A DNA stretch of 64,000 nucleotides from Rahnella sp. AA (GCF_002834385.1 NZ_PITQ01000010.1:1-64000); one strand, 5' to 3'; shown: positions 43,543-52,615, counted from the first letter of the stretch. Program-made: numbers and translations. The notes: generated by a model not told the origin, from the letters alone.

Positions 43543-44274
43543 ATGGAATATATTAATCATCTTGCCGCCGAGGGATATGCTTTTATTCCCGGTGGTTATT
43601 ACCAGACATTGTCTGAAGTAAATTGCGGCAATAAAGACATTTTCCTTTCCGATCTGGAACAATTAAAGCTGGCGTACGGGAACCTGACGCTGGATCCTTA
43701 TTCTCCGGGTAACCGTTGGCGCGGCTATGCGCAATGCCGCCGCAATGCGAAGGGGGAACTTTCTTTTGGTCATTTCAGAGAATATAAGCAAACCAAAAAA
43801 TATAATCCGGACACCGGCGGTATCGTTCGCCATTACCCTTTGCTGCCGGAAAATATCACTGCTAACCGCCTGATGCAGGCAATTTTGCAAGACGATATTG
43901 CTTTTGTTGAAGCCTATGAGCGCATCGGGTCGCTGGAGGAACTGACCGTCGGCATTCATCTTTTCCGCTACGAGGCACAGTTCGATGCGCCCGCGTACAG
44001 CTCACCCGTGTGGTTACATAAAGATGATGAAAACGTGGTGTTTGTTCATCTGATCCATGCCTCCGCCAACATGCTGGGTGGTGACAATCTGATTGCGCCG
44101 AACCCAAAAAACATTGAACGCGTGCTGCGTCTGGAGACGTTGTTCGACACGCTGGTGGTGAATCACGACAAATACCATGCCGTGACGCCAGTGGGTTGCC
44201 GCGAGCCAGGAGAGACTGCCGCGCGCGACATCATCCTGGTTACGTTCCAGCGTAATGAGGAGGAGGCGGCATGA
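43543..44274 (+). CDS. 2-oxoglutarate/Fe(II)-dependent dioxygenase 2 (isoleucine dioxygenase/BsmA family)
   Basis: 243 codons, the usual size for the IDO family. HxD is His159-Lys-Asp161 in SPVWLHKDDENVVFVHLIHA, followed by NMLGGDNLIA; the distal His is His212 in HDKYHAVTPV, with an Arg in TAARDIILVTF. Family members such as Bacillus IDO hydroxylate C4 of isoleucine, and Pantoea HilB acts on 4'-hydroxyisoleucine. Here it follows dioxygenase 1 and overlaps the next gene by four bases, so the two hydroxylations are likely sequential. The substrate is inferred from family only. Confidence 0.8.
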   Translation: MEYINHLAAEGYAFIPGGYYQTLSEVNCGNKDIFLSDLEQLKLAYGNLTLDPYSPGNRWRGYAQCRRNAKGELSFGHFREYKQTKKYNPDTGGIVRHYPLLPENITANRLMQAILQDDIAFVEAYERIGSLEELTVGIHLFRYEAQFDAPAYSSPVWLHKDDENVVFVHLIHASANMLGGDNLIAPNPKNIERVLRLETLFDTLVVNHDKYHAVTPVGCREPGETAARDIILVTFQRNEEEAA

Positions 44275-45002
44275 GCCTGAACCATAAAGCTTTCATCACT
44301 GGCGCATCCAGTGGAATCGGCCGGTCAATGGTGGCGGCTTATCTGGCAGCCGGTTATGTGGTCGAGGGTATTGACTGTGCCCCGTCCGTTTTCGCCGATG
44401 AACCTGATTACTCTCATCATCAGCTGGATATTACCGATTCCGTGCGCCTTGATAGCCTGTTTGAAACGGCAGAGTACGCCAGCGGTAACAACGTTTTAAT
44501 CAACTGTGCCGGCACCCGCGAAATCTGCCGGATTGATGATTTATCGCTGTCACTGTGGGAAAGAGTTTTTGCCGTCAACGTCACCGCCAGCTTCGTTGCC
44601 GGGCGCGCCTTCTGCCAGCAGCTGGTTCGCCATAACTTGCCGGGCAATGCCGTCAATATCGCCTCGGTATCCGGGCTGATGGGCGAGCCGGATCGCACAG
44701 CCTATGTCTCTTCAAAACACGCCGTGATCGGCCTGACTAAACAGCTGGCGCTTGAATACGGCAAGCATCAAATCCGGGTGAATGCCATTGCGCCCGGGGT
44801 GATCCGCACGCCGCTGACTGAACCCTATTACGACAACCCGGCGCAGATGGAGAAGATTCAACGCGGTCAGTATCTGCCTGTGCTGGGTGAAACTCAGGAT
44901 GTGACACACGCGGCTATGTATCTCACCTCCCCTGAGGCGCGGTTTGTTACAGGTTCCACACTGGTTATCGATGGCGGCTGGACGATTGGTAAAGAACTTT
45001 AA
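44271..45002 (+). CDS. Short-chain dehydrogenase/reductase
   Basis: 243 codons overlapping the preceding dioxygenase by ATGA. Classical SDR: cofactor loop FITGASSGIGRSM, NCAG motif in LINCAGTREICR, Ser/Tyr/Lys active site (IASVSGLMG, Tyr145-x-x-x-Lys149 in YVSSKHA) and a C-terminal VIDGGW. In its setting it would oxidise a hydroxyl made by the dioxygenases to a ketone or aldehyde, or reduce a carbonyl intermediate. BacC and BacG in bacilysin formation are analogues in the same family. Cofactor preference is not clear (the acidic IDCAP after strand 2 suggests NAD). Confidence 0.85.
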   Translation: MSLNHKAFITGASSGIGRSMVAAYLAAGYVVEGIDCAPSVFADEPDYSHHQLDITDSVRLDSLFETAEYASGNNVLINCAGTREICRIDDLSLSLWERVFAVNVTASFVAGRAFCQQLVRHNLPGNAVNIASVSGLMGEPDRTAYVSSKHAVIGLTKQLALEYGKHQIRVNAIAPGVIRTPLTEPYYDNPAQMEKIQRGQYLPVLGETQDVTHAAMYLTSPEARFVTGSTLVIDGGWTIGKEL

Positions 45003-45047
45003 TCCGATGGCCAGTCACGGCCACTATTGACTTGCAGGAGTTTTATC

Positions 45048-46304
45048 ATGAACAACACCTATATTCTGATCCTGGGCGGTGAATTCGCTTTACGTGAACG
45101 TGTACTGGCCGGTGCCCTGCGGGCTTCAGGCGGCATGCGGGTACTCACCATGGCAAAAAATCGCACCACCCCGACTATCAAGTTTTTCGACGGTTTTCTG
45201 CCGGGCGATGTCGCAGATGCAGAGGCCGTGCTGCGCGCTGTACAGGCTCATCAGTACCAGACCGGAGAAGCCCCCGCGGCGGTTATCCCGATGAACGATT
45301 TCACCGTACGCGCCGCCAGCCTGCTGAACGAGCATTACCAGTTGCACGGTAATGACAGCCAGACCATCACCAACTGCCGTGACAAATTTGTCATGAAGCA
45401 GATCCTGCAAGCCGCGGGCCTGCCGGTGCCTCGCTTCGCCGCATTCAGGACCTTAAATGAACTTAAAAAACTGATCGCAGAGATCGGCCTGCCGGTGGTG
45501 ATTAAACCGCGTGAAATGGCGGGCAGCCTGGGCGTATTAAAAATCAGCCATGAAGATGAAATCGAAAAAGTTTTCGGCAACTGCGTGACTGATGTTATTT
45601 CCCTGAACGGTGAATCGTTCGCACCAGAAGATCTCTTCCAGGTTGAAGAATATATCCCGGCATGGCAGGAAGTCAGCGTTGAGGTGATCAACCAGGGCGA
45701 CTATCACCGGGCGATGGCCGTAACCGACAAATACCTGGGTGAAGAGCCGAATTTTGTCGAAGTGGGGCACAGTATGCCGTCGCGGCACAGTGACAATAAG
45801 CAACTGCGTGACATCGCCGAGCGCGCCTGCCATGCACTGGGGATCCGCTACGGCGTGGCGCACTTTGAAGCGCGAATCACCCCTGCGGGTGAAATCAAAA
45901 TTATTGAAGTGGGCGCACGCACCGGTGGCGATACCATCATGGATTTAGTGGAAAGAACCTACGGGATCAATCCCTATGAACTGCACGTGCTCAGCCATCT
46001 GAACAAACTTAAACCTCTCCCTGACACCCTGAAATCTCGTGGTCTGAGCGCCGTCGCTTTTATTAAAGCCGACGAAGGCGTGATTGAGAAAGTCACCTTG
46101 CCCGCCAGCCTGCCAGACCACGTGGTGAATATGCAGATCACGGCTAAGCCGCTGGATACGTCGAAAAAGCTGGTGTCATGGAAAACCCGTGAAGGTTCGG
46201 TGGAGTATTTCTGGCCACAGCGCGCTGCAGAAGAGGGCTTTGATGAACATTTAACGATTGCCGATCAGTACGCGTGCTCGATATTTACGCTTCGTCAGGC
46301 CTGA
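45048..46304 (+). CDS. ATP-grasp ligase (L-amino acid ligase / BacD-like)
   Basis: 418 codons from ATG at 45048 after GCAGGAG. ATP-grasp fold: preATP domain (ILILGGEFALRERVLAGALR), KFVMKQILQAAGLPVPRF, GLPVVIKPREMAGSLGVLKI (ATP-binding Lys), EYIPAWQEVSVEVINQG, and metal ligands in GVAHFEARITPAGEIKIIEV with GARTGGD. This is the carboxylate-amine ligase group that includes BacD (L-Ala-anticapsin) and related dipeptide-forming enzymes. It most likely joins the modified amino acid to another amino acid in an ATP-dependent step, giving a dipeptide. Confidence 0.85.
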   Translation: MNNTYILILGGEFALRERVLAGALRASGGMRVLTMAKNRTTPTIKFFDGFLPGDVADAEAVLRAVQAHQYQTGEAPAAVIPMNDFTVRAASLLNEHYQLHGNDSQTITNCRDKFVMKQILQAAGLPVPRFAAFRTLNELKKLIAEIGLPVVIKPREMAGSLGVLKISHEDEIEKVFGNCVTDVISLNGESFAPEDLFQVEEYIPAWQEVSVEVINQGDYHRAMAVTDKYLGEEPNFVEVGHSMPSRHSDNKQLRDIAERACHALGIRYGVAHFEARITPAGEIKIIEVGARTGGDTIMDLVERTYGINPYELHVLSHLNKLKPLPDTLKSRGLSAVAFIKADEGVIEKVTLPASLPDHVVNMQITAKPLDTSKKLVSWKTREGSVEYFWPQRAAEEGFDEHLTIADQYACSIFTLRQA

Positions 46305-46366
46305 TATTAACCGGGCCACCGCGTTTGTGCGGGTGGCCCCTGAACTCCTTTAAGGATAGTGATGAT

Positions 46367-47605
46367 ATGAACAGTGATCGTTTTGGATTAAAACGCTTCG
46401 TCTTTTCCCGCTTTGCCGGGTCACTGTGCGATCAGTTTCTGCTGTTTGCTGTTCCGCTGGCGATTTTGAAAGCCACCGGGTCGCTGACATTTTCTTCGCT
46501 GGCATTCGTGATTGAATGGTTGCCGCGTATTCTGTTCTTTCCGCTGTCGGGTTTTCTGGCTGACCGTATCAAACCCCGCTTTATCTTTTTCAACGTTGAA
46601 GCAGGACGTTCTGTGCTGATGGTGGTGGCCTTCCTGACCCTGACTTTTCACCCCAGCGCCACATTCCCGGTGCTGGCCGTCACGATGGCACTGCTGTCGG
46701 TCGCCTATGTTCTGAATTTTGTGGCTACCGAGGCGCTGTTGCCGCGCCATATTCCGGCAGAAACCTTGCCGAAAGCGCATTCAATGTTGCAAGGCGTTGA
46801 CCAGATTACGCAGGTGCTCGGGCCTGCGCTGGCGGTGGCCATTTCTGTGTACGGTGGCGTCGGGGCAATTTTAGCCTGTGCAGCCGTGCTGTTTGCCATC
46901 TCGGCGATCAACTATCTGTTCCTCGAAACGCATGATCTGGTCGTTGCGGAGAAGATGAGTTTTCGCTCAATTGTCGAATCTAACCGCACGGCGATTCAGG
47001 TACTTAAGCAGAATAAAATCCTGCTTCATCTGTGTGCGCTGACCTGGGTGGTGAACCTGGTCTACGGTGCGGCGCTGGTGGTGAGTGCGGCGGTGATCCT
47101 GAAAGAGTTTCACCTGCCGGAAAGCTATTTTGGCGTATTACAAACCTCAGCCGCGCTGGTCACCATTGTGACGTTTATCTTTGTGCCACGTATTGCCAAA
47201 CGTTTCGGTCTCTCGACGCTGGGAACGCTGTCATTTTGCGGGATGATTTTGTCTGGCGCGCTGATGTCGGTGTCACTCGATTTCGCGATGTATCTGGTGG
47301 GTTACGCGGTACTCATGGCTTTCGACGGTGCATTCAGTGTTTATCTGCGCACCTTACGCAGCCAGATTATTCCGCAGGAGCATCTGGGGAAAACCATGGG
47401 GCTGATTGGCCTGATGAATATGTGTTCGGTGCCGGTCAGTGGCCTGGCGGTGACGGCGCTGGCGGGCAGCTTTATGCCGCTGCAAATCATCGCCATTATC
47501 CTGGCTTTCGCGCTGGCATTAGGGTTGGTGCTGATCGTCGTCGGTCGCCGCGCTTTTGGCTACCGCAGCTGGTTACCGCCGGTAATTGCGCAGCCGCAGG
47601 TGTAA
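46367..47605 (+). CDS. MFS exporter of the biosynthetic cluster
   Basis: 412 codons from ATG at 46367 (TAAGGA upstream); the frame extends over the end of the ligase gene but without a start signal. Twelve predicted helices, with the MFS-3 / enterobactin-exporter-like opening FVFSRFAGSLCDQFLLFAVP and the loop GFLADRIKPRF. As last gene of the cluster it probably exports the finished product and gives self-resistance, as BacE does for bacilysin. A 13-base stem-loop follows its stop. Confidence 0.85.
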   Translation: MNSDRFGLKRFVFSRFAGSLCDQFLLFAVPLAILKATGSLTFSSLAFVIEWLPRILFFPLSGFLADRIKPRFIFFNVEAGRSVLMVVAFLTLTFHPSATFPVLAVTMALLSVAYVLNFVATEALLPRHIPAETLPKAHSMLQGVDQITQVLGPALAVAISVYGGVGAILACAAVLFAISAINYLFLETHDLVVAEKMSFRSIVESNRTAIQVLKQNKILLHLCALTWVVNLVYGAALVVSAAVILKEFHLPESYFGVLQTSAALVTIVTFIFVPRIAKRFGLSTLGTLSFCGMILSGALMSVSLDFAMYLVGYAVLMAFDGAFSVYLRTLRSQIIPQEHLGKTMGLIGLMNMCSVPVSGLAVTALAGSFMPLQIIAIILAFALALGLVLIVVGRRAFGYRSWLPPVIAQPQV

Positions 47606-47612
47606 AAAGAGT

Positions 47613-47643
47613 CACCCCTTACCCGTCAGCCGGGTAAGGGGTG
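47613..47643. terminator. Strong stem-loop between the cluster and the amidohydrolase
   Basis: Thirteen-base perfect stem CACCCCTTACCCG (47613-47625) with CGGGTAAGGGGTG (47631-47643), loop TCAGC. On the minus strand it is followed by CTCTTTTTACA, so it is a good terminator for the amidohydrolase; it also separates the convergent MFS gene. Confidence 0.75.
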
Positions 47644-47663
47644 CGTCAGCTAGTACAATTCTA

Positions 47664-49535
47664 TCAGAAAGAGAAGCACGAACATCCCAGCGCGCCCCAG
47701 AAGGCGTTGTCATCGGAGACCGGGACGTCGGACCCGCGGGCGATATCGTGGCTGTGTTTATGCACGCCGCAAGGTCCGACGCACTGGTGAGCCTGACGAA
47801 CCAGCCCGACGCGTGCGGCACCTTGCGGTGGTGCGGAGCGGTAATGCCCCGGCACGGTGGTGACCGGCGACCAGTCCGGCAGAACCGGGATCGCTGGCGG
47901 TGAAAGCGGTGAGAATCCCCCTGCGGCGTACACCACTTTGCCATCAACCACCGTCATCACCGACTCAATCCCTTTGATCCGTTCTTCCGGCACGCTGAAG
48001 AAATCTTCAGAAAGCACCGCCAGATCCGCCAGTTGACCGGTTTTGATTTGGCCTTTTTTGCCCTGCTCGCTGGAGAACCACGAACTGCCCTGCGTCCACA
48101 GCATCAGTGCGGTTTCGCGGTCAATTCTTGCGTCGTCATCGTACATTGCCATTCCGCCGACCGTGCGGCCGGAAACCAGCCAGTAGAGTGCCGTCCACGG
48201 GTTATAACTGGCCACGCGGGTGGCATCGGTGCCGAGCCCGACCGGTAAACCGGCGGACAACATTTTCGCCACCGGCGGCGTGTGTTTGGTGGCTTCAAGG
48301 CCGTAGCGTTCAGCGAAGTATTCACCCTGGAAGGCCATGCGGTGCTGTACCGCAATCCCGCCGCCCAGCGCTTTGACGCGCTCGATATTACGTTCGGTGA
48401 TGGTTTCTGCGTGGTCGAAGAACCAGTGCAGGCCGTTGAACGGAATGTCGCTGTTCACTTTTTCAAACACATCCAGCATGCGGCTGATGGATTCGTCATA
48501 GGTGGCGTGCAGGCGGAATGGCCAGCGATGCTCGACCAGATGACGCACCACGCGCTCCAGCTCAACTTCGGTACCCGGCGGTAAATCCGGGCGCGGTTGC
48601 AGGAAATCTTCAAAATCTGCCGCCGAGAACACCAGCATTTCACCTGCGCCGTTATGGCGGTAGAAATCCGTGCCCTGGCCGGGTTTCAGCATGTCGGTCC
48701 ACAGTTTGAAATCATCCAGCTCTTGCTGCGGACGCTGGGTAAACAGGTTGTAGGCAATGCGCACGGTCAGCTGATTTTTTTGATGAAGTTCATCAATAAT
48801 CTGATAATCCTCAGGATAGTTCTGGAAACCGCCGCCCGCGTCGATGGCGCTGGTCAGCCCGAGACGGTTCAGTTCGCGCATAAACTGGCGGGTGGAGTTC
48901 ACCTGTTGTTCCAGCGGTAGTTTCGGGCCTTTCGCCAGCGTCGAGTACAAAATCATCGCGTTCGGTTTAGCGATCAGCATGCCCGTCGGGTTGCCGTTGC
49001 TGTCGCGCTGAATTTCGCCGCCCGGTGGGTTTGGCGTGTCTTTGGTGTAGCCGACCACTTTCAGCGCGGCGCGATTGAGCAGGGCGCGATCATAGAGATG
49101 CAGGATGAAAACCGGCGTATCCGGCGCGGCCTGATTGATTTCATCGAGCGTAGGCATGCGGCGTTCGGCAAACTGGAATTCAGTCCAGCCGCCCACGACG
49201 CGAACCCACTGCGGGCTTGGTGTGCGCATGGCCTGATCTTTGAGCATCCGCAGCGCATCGGCCAGAGAAGGCACGCCTTCCCAGCGTAATTCCAGATTGT
49301 AATTCAGACCGCCACGGATCAGGTGCAGGTGAGAGTCGTTAAGGCCGGGGATCGCCGTATGACCTTGCAAATCGACCACCTGCGTGCCCGCATCGGCGAA
49401 CTGCATCACTTCATTTTCTGTGCCGACAGCAAGGAATTTGCCGTCTTTAATCGCCACAGCGCTCGCCAGTGGTTTCTCGCGGTCGACCGTGTGGAATTTA
49501 CCGTTGGTCAGGATCAGGGAAGCAAAACTATTCAT
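47664..49535 (-). CDS. YtcJ-type amidohydrolase (Amidohydro_3 family)
   Basis: 623 codons from ATG at 49535, preceded by ACAGGAGC; a 14-codon upstream extension overlaps the neighbouring gene and is unlikely. Metal-binding HLHL in AIPGLNDSHLHLIRGGLN, FRLHATYDES, HWFFDHAETI and GLGTDATRVASYNPW are the landmarks of this metal-dependent amidohydrolase family, whose real substrates are mostly unknown. The tail is unusual: GALGCSCFSF at the very end, preceded by QCVGPCGVHKHSH, a Cys/His-rich extension. No signal peptide. It follows the ABM-domain gene after 14 bases, so the two form an operon. Confidence 0.82.
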   Translation of the reverse strand: MNSFASLILTNGKFHTVDREKPLASAVAIKDGKFLAVGTENEVMQFADAGTQVVDLQGHTAIPGLNDSHLHLIRGGLNYNLELRWEGVPSLADALRMLKDQAMRTPSPQWVRVVGGWTEFQFAERRMPTLDEINQAAPDTPVFILHLYDRALLNRAALKVVGYTKDTPNPPGGEIQRDSNGNPTGMLIAKPNAMILYSTLAKGPKLPLEQQVNSTRQFMRELNRLGLTSAIDAGGGFQNYPEDYQIIDELHQKNQLTVRIAYNLFTQRPQQELDDFKLWTDMLKPGQGTDFYRHNGAGEMLVFSAADFEDFLQPRPDLPPGTEVELERVVRHLVEHRWPFRLHATYDESISRMLDVFEKVNSDIPFNGLHWFFDHAETITERNIERVKALGGGIAVQHRMAFQGEYFAERYGLEATKHTPPVAKMLSAGLPVGLGTDATRVASYNPWTALYWLVSGRTVGGMAMYDDDARIDRETALMLWTQGSSWFSSEQGKKGQIKTGQLADLAVLSEDFFSVPEERIKGIESVMTVVDGKVVYAAGGFSPLSPPAIPVLPDWSPVTTVPGHYRSAPPQGAARVGLVRQAHQCVGPCGVHKHSHDIARGSDVPVSDDNAFWGALGCSCFSF

Positions 49536-49549
49536 TGGAAAAGCTCCTG

Positions 49550-50116
49550 TCATTGCGCGTTTGTGCGCGTCAGCCATGAATGAAAAACTCGGGTAATGAT
49601 TGGCATCCAGAGGAATACCACCAGCGCAACGACGGAAGCGTCATTGAGTAAATGGCCGCCCTCCGTGCCTTTGAGCTGTGGCAAAAAAAGTCCCCAAAAC
49701 CAGGGAACGATGTGCGTCGACGGGTAAATCACCAGCAGGGTCAGCAGATACTGCTTCCAGCGGGCCGGAGGACGGACCGTGGCGCTTGGCGGGGTAAACC
49801 AGAATTCGGCACCGGGGCGAACTTCAGTGCTGTCGCTTTGTAACAGCAGGGGGCTGACTTCTTCCACCAGCTGTTTGCGCAGATCTGATTTGTGCCAGGC
49901 ATTGAGATTTTCCAGCGTATCGAACCGGACCAGAATGGTGTAAGCATCGCCGCTGCGGCTCAGGCGGATCACGTTGACACCCAGGTGGCCCGGAAAAGTG
50001 CTGGCCTGGGGCATGATTTTATTCAGCCAGGTTTCGTACTCTGCTTCATGGGCAGGCGCAACTTTGTGCGTGATGACAAGCGTAACGTGCTGCTTATGGG
50101 TTTGAGACTGAGACAT
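49550..50116 (-). CDS. Antibiotic-biosynthesis-monooxygenase (ABM) domain protein with two membrane helices
   Basis: 188 codons from the ATG at 50116 (SQSQTHKQHVTLVITHKVAP). The first half is a ferredoxin-like ABM domain (EAEYETWLNKIMPQASTFPG, SGDAYTILVRFDTLENLNAW). The second half has two hydrophobic helices (WKQYLLTLLVIYPSTHIVPW and NDASVVALVVFLWMPIITRV). Proteins of this layout are common next to amidohydrolases or oxidoreductases, but their function is not established. First gene of a two-gene minus-strand unit. Confidence 0.75.
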   Translation of the reverse strand: MSQSQTHKQHVTLVITHKVAPAHEAEYETWLNKIMPQASTFPGHLGVNVIRLSRSGDAYTILVRFDTLENLNAWHKSDLRKQLVEEVSPLLLQSDSTEVRPGAEFWFTPPSATVRPPARWKQYLLTLLVIYPSTHIVPWFWGLFLPQLKGTEGGHLLNDASVVALVVFLWMPIITRVFHSWLTRTNAQ

Positions 50117-50230
50117 TAACCACCTCACCTGTTGAAAATAAAATCATTTATCGAATCAATGAAATGATATTAGTTGGCGAGTTGAATCAATGATAGGTGA
50201 GAATTTTTACCTTCTTGTTAAGTTTTTTTG

Positions 50231-50650
50231 TTAATCATTTTCCCCGACCACACGCAGGCTGCGCTGCTTTAAAACGCGGTGCAAATTCGATTCCAGCCAG
50301 TTTGCCAGCCCGGAAACCTGGTCCTTCACCTCGATACCCAGTGGCGTCAGGCTATACTCAACGTGCGGCGGAACCACCGGGAATGAGCGGCGATCGATAA
50401 AACCATCTTCTTCAAGTGACTGTAATGTCTGCGCCAGCATCTTCTCACTGACACCACCGACTTTCCGGCGCAGCTCACTAAAGCGCAGCGTCTGGTCGCT
50501 AAGGGCGAGCAGGATCAGTAAACCCCATCGGCTGGTAATGTGCCGGAGGATTTCGCGGGACGGGCAGTTCGGGTCGAGCACTTCACCCCGACGGATCTGT
50601 TCTGTAAGGGGGAGACGATCAGAAGTTTTGTCGGAAGAAATTATTTTCAT
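50231..50650 (-). CDS. qorR: HxlR-family redox-type regulator (QorR/YtfH-like)
   Basis: 139 codons. HxlR winged helix: LRHITSRWGLLILLALSDQT, FSELRRKVGGVSEKMLAQTL and PHVEYSLTPLG. The Cys in DPNCPSREIL near the N-terminus is the redox-sensing Cys of QorR/HypR types. It is divergent from qorB, the same pairing as ytfH/ytfG in E. coli, so it most likely represses qorB until oxidised by quinones or diamide-like stress. Confidence 0.85.
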   Translation of the reverse strand: MKIISSDKTSDRLPLTEQIRRGEVLDPNCPSREILRHITSRWGLLILLALSDQTLRFSELRRKVGGVSEKMLAQTLQSLEEDGFIDRRSFPVVPPHVEYSLTPLGIEVKDQVSGLANWLESNLHRVLKQRSLRVVGEND

Positions 50651-50687
50651 ACTTACCTTTTAGTGCGTACTTACGGAAAGTTAGTAT
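50649..50687. promoter_or_regulatory. Probable QorR operator between qorR and qorB
   Basis: ATACTTAC (50649-50656) and GTTAGTAT (50680-50687) form an imperfect inverted repeat, with a further TACTTAC half-site at about 50669-50675. The repeats lie between the divergent genes where an HxlR dimer would bind. Identified by eye. Confidence 0.4.
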
Positions 50688-50760
50688 ATCGCATAGGATG
50701 TTTTCAGAGCCAGCGTCTTTCAGGCCTCATGTTGAATAAAACACTTTTTGGAGAAACAAA

Positions 50761-51618
50761 ATGATCGCAATTACCGGTGCTACCGGCCAGTTAGGCCGCC
50801 TCGTTATTGCCGCACTTTTGAAGAAAGTGCCTGCTAATCAGATTATTGCTGCAGTCCGCAGCCCGGAAAAAGCCAAAGACCTGGCTGATTTAGGCGTAGA
50901 AGTGCGTCAGGCGGATTACGGCCAACCCGCAACACTGGATTCTGCCTTTAAAGGCGTTGAAAAACTGTTGCTGATTTCTTCCAGCGAAGTCGGTCAGCGT
51001 GAAGCGCAGCACAACGCGGTGATTGCGGCAGCAAAACGCGCAGGCGTCAAATTGCTGGCGTACACCAGCTTGCTGCATGCAGGCAAAAGCCCGCTGGGCC
51101 TGGGCGTGGAACACCGCGCGACTGAAAAAGCACTGAGCGAATCCGGCGTGCCTTATGTTCTGCTGCGCAATGGCTGGTACACCGAAAACTACGCGGCAAG
51201 CGTGGCGCCTGCACTGGCGCACAATGCGTTTATTGGTGCTGTTGGCGAAGGGCGCATTGCTTCCGCCGCGCGTCAGGATTATGCAGAAGCCGCCGCAGTA
51301 GTGCTGACCCTGGATAACCAGGCGGGTAAAGTCTACGAATTAGCCGGTGATGAGGCTTACACATTGGCTGAATTCTCCGCAGAAATCGCGAAGCAGTCCG
51401 GTAAAAAAGTGGACTACGTCAACCTGCCGGAAGCGGAATTTGCTAAAGCACTGATCGGAGCGGGCCTGCCGGACTGGCTGGCAAATATGCTGGCAGATTC
51501 TGATGCGGGCGCAGCGAAAGGCGGCCTGTTTGATGATTCTCATACATTAAGCAAACTGATCGGTCGCCAGACGACGCCGGCAAAAGACGTGATTGCCGCG
51601 ACGCTGAAATCTCTCTGA
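50761..51618 (+). CDS. qorB: NAD(P)H:quinone oxidoreductase 2 (QorB/YtfG)
   Basis: 285 codons. Atypical SDR with the NmrA-like cofactor loop MIAITGATGQLGRLVIAALL. KLLLISSSEVGQREAQH, LLAYTSLLHAGKSPLGLGVE, LLRNGWYTENYAASVAPAL and the C-terminal DSDAGAAKGGLFDDSHTLSK agree closely with E. coli QorB. It reduces quinones with NADPH. RBS TGGAGAAAC lies seven bases before the ATG; a T-tailed terminator follows. Confidence 0.92.
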   Translation: MIAITGATGQLGRLVIAALLKKVPANQIIAAVRSPEKAKDLADLGVEVRQADYGQPATLDSAFKGVEKLLLISSSEVGQREAQHNAVIAAAKRAGVKLLAYTSLLHAGKSPLGLGVEHRATEKALSESGVPYVLLRNGWYTENYAASVAPALAHNAFIGAVGEGRIASAARQDYAEAAAVVLTLDNQAGKVYELAGDEAYTLAEFSAEIAKQSGKKVDYVNLPEAEFAKALIGAGLPDWLANMLADSDAGAAKGGLFDDSHTLSKLIGRQTTPAKDVIAATLKSL

Positions 51619-51651
51619 TTGGTTAAATGTTGTTCATTAAATGGTGATCTG

Positions 51652-51680
51652 CGGCCTGCTATTTTTGCGGGCCGTTTTTT
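51652..51680 (+). terminator. Rho-independent terminator of qorB
   Basis: CGGCC (51652-51656) pairs with GGCCG (51670-51674), followed by six T. It lies 33 bases after the qorB stop. Confidence 0.75.
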
Positions 51681-52084
51681 ATTTCTTCATTACCCTTTCC
51701 GCTGTATTCCCCGCCACGCTTTCTGTATTGATTTTCCTGAACCTGAGACAGGCGATTGCTAGACGCAGCGCTATCGTGTTTCCAGGGGGGAAGTGTGCAG
51801 CAAACCGCAGATAAAAGAATGCCCGTCAGGGGAAACGGGCATTGGAATGTGTTACAAGGGAAAACATGAAGTCGTCTGTAGCAGGCTACAGATGAGCTTT
51901 ATAATAATCATTAATTGTGATGTTTGTGTGTAGGAAGAATCTGTTTTCTGGTGAATGTGGCAACAAATTTACAACACTGTGGATAACGCCGTGGATGCAT
52001 TATATCGCTATACAACGCTCTCATTTCGCCGCACAATACGTGCCCATTTTTTGATGAGAAAAACAGCGAGCGGAGAATTCTTCA
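51681..52084. other. Intergenic region with two further stem-loops
   Basis: About 400 bases without a supported gene. Two perfect stems occur: AATGCCCGT/ACGGGCATT (51818-51826 / 51835-51843) and TCTGTAGC/GCTACAGA (51875-51882 / 51885-51892). They could belong to a small RNA or be terminators of an unseen transcript. Confidence 0.4.
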
Positions 52085-52615
52085 GTGAAAATCAATGTCA
52101 TTGGAACCAGCGGAAGCGGGAAATCAACACTGGCGCGCGGTATTTCTCAGAAACTGAATATCCCGTATATAGAACTGGATGCGCTGTTCTGGCGGCCAGG
52201 CTGGCAAGGTACGCCGGATGAGGCATTTTTCGTGAGCCTCAGCGAAAAGCTGGCTGCAAACGATAAATGGGTGCTGGACGGCAATTACAAACGTACCCAG
52301 ACGGTGAAATGGCGGGAAATAGATCTGATCGTTTGGGTTGATTATTCGTTTGGCCGGACGCTGTTTCAGGCCGTGAAACGCGCCGCCACACGTGCATGGA
52401 ATAAGCAGGAGATCTGGGCCGGCACGGGGAATTGCGAGTCGTTTCGCAAAAGCTTTTTCAGCCGTGATTCCATTATCCTGTGGACACTCAAAACTTTCGC
52501 GAATAACCGCCGCCAGTATGAGGCTTTGTTAAGCAACCCGGACTGGCAGCACGTACGTTTTGTGCGTTTACGCTCACCCAAGCAGACTCAGGTTTTTCTC
52601 CGTGATTTGACCTAA
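52085..52615 (+). CDS. P-loop kinase-like (adenylate-kinase-related) protein
   Basis: 176 codons, GTG start at 52085 with GGAG ten bases upstream. Walker A is IGTSGSGKSTLARG near the N-terminus; YIELDALFWRPGW and KWVLDGNYKRTQ follow in the pattern of the FlaR / DNA-topology-modulation / shikimate-kinase-like group, and IDLIVWVDYSFGRTLFQAV gives the Walker B region. The natural substrate is not known for this group. Its 3' end overlaps the convergent idi by 42 bases. Confidence 0.75.
   Translation: MKINVIGTSGSGKSTLARGISQKLNIPYIELDALFWRPGWQGTPDEAFFVSLSEKLAANDKWVLDGNYKRTQTVKWREIDLIVWVDYSFGRTLFQAVKRAATRAWNKQEIWAGTGNCESFRKSFFSRDSIILWTLKTFANNRRQYEALLSNPDWQHVRFVRLRSPKQTQVFLRDLT

Noticed and set aside
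47664-49577. Longer start of the amidohydrolase at 49577
   Set aside because: It would overlap the ABM-domain gene by 28 bases; the ATG at 49535 has a good ribosome site and matches the domain start.
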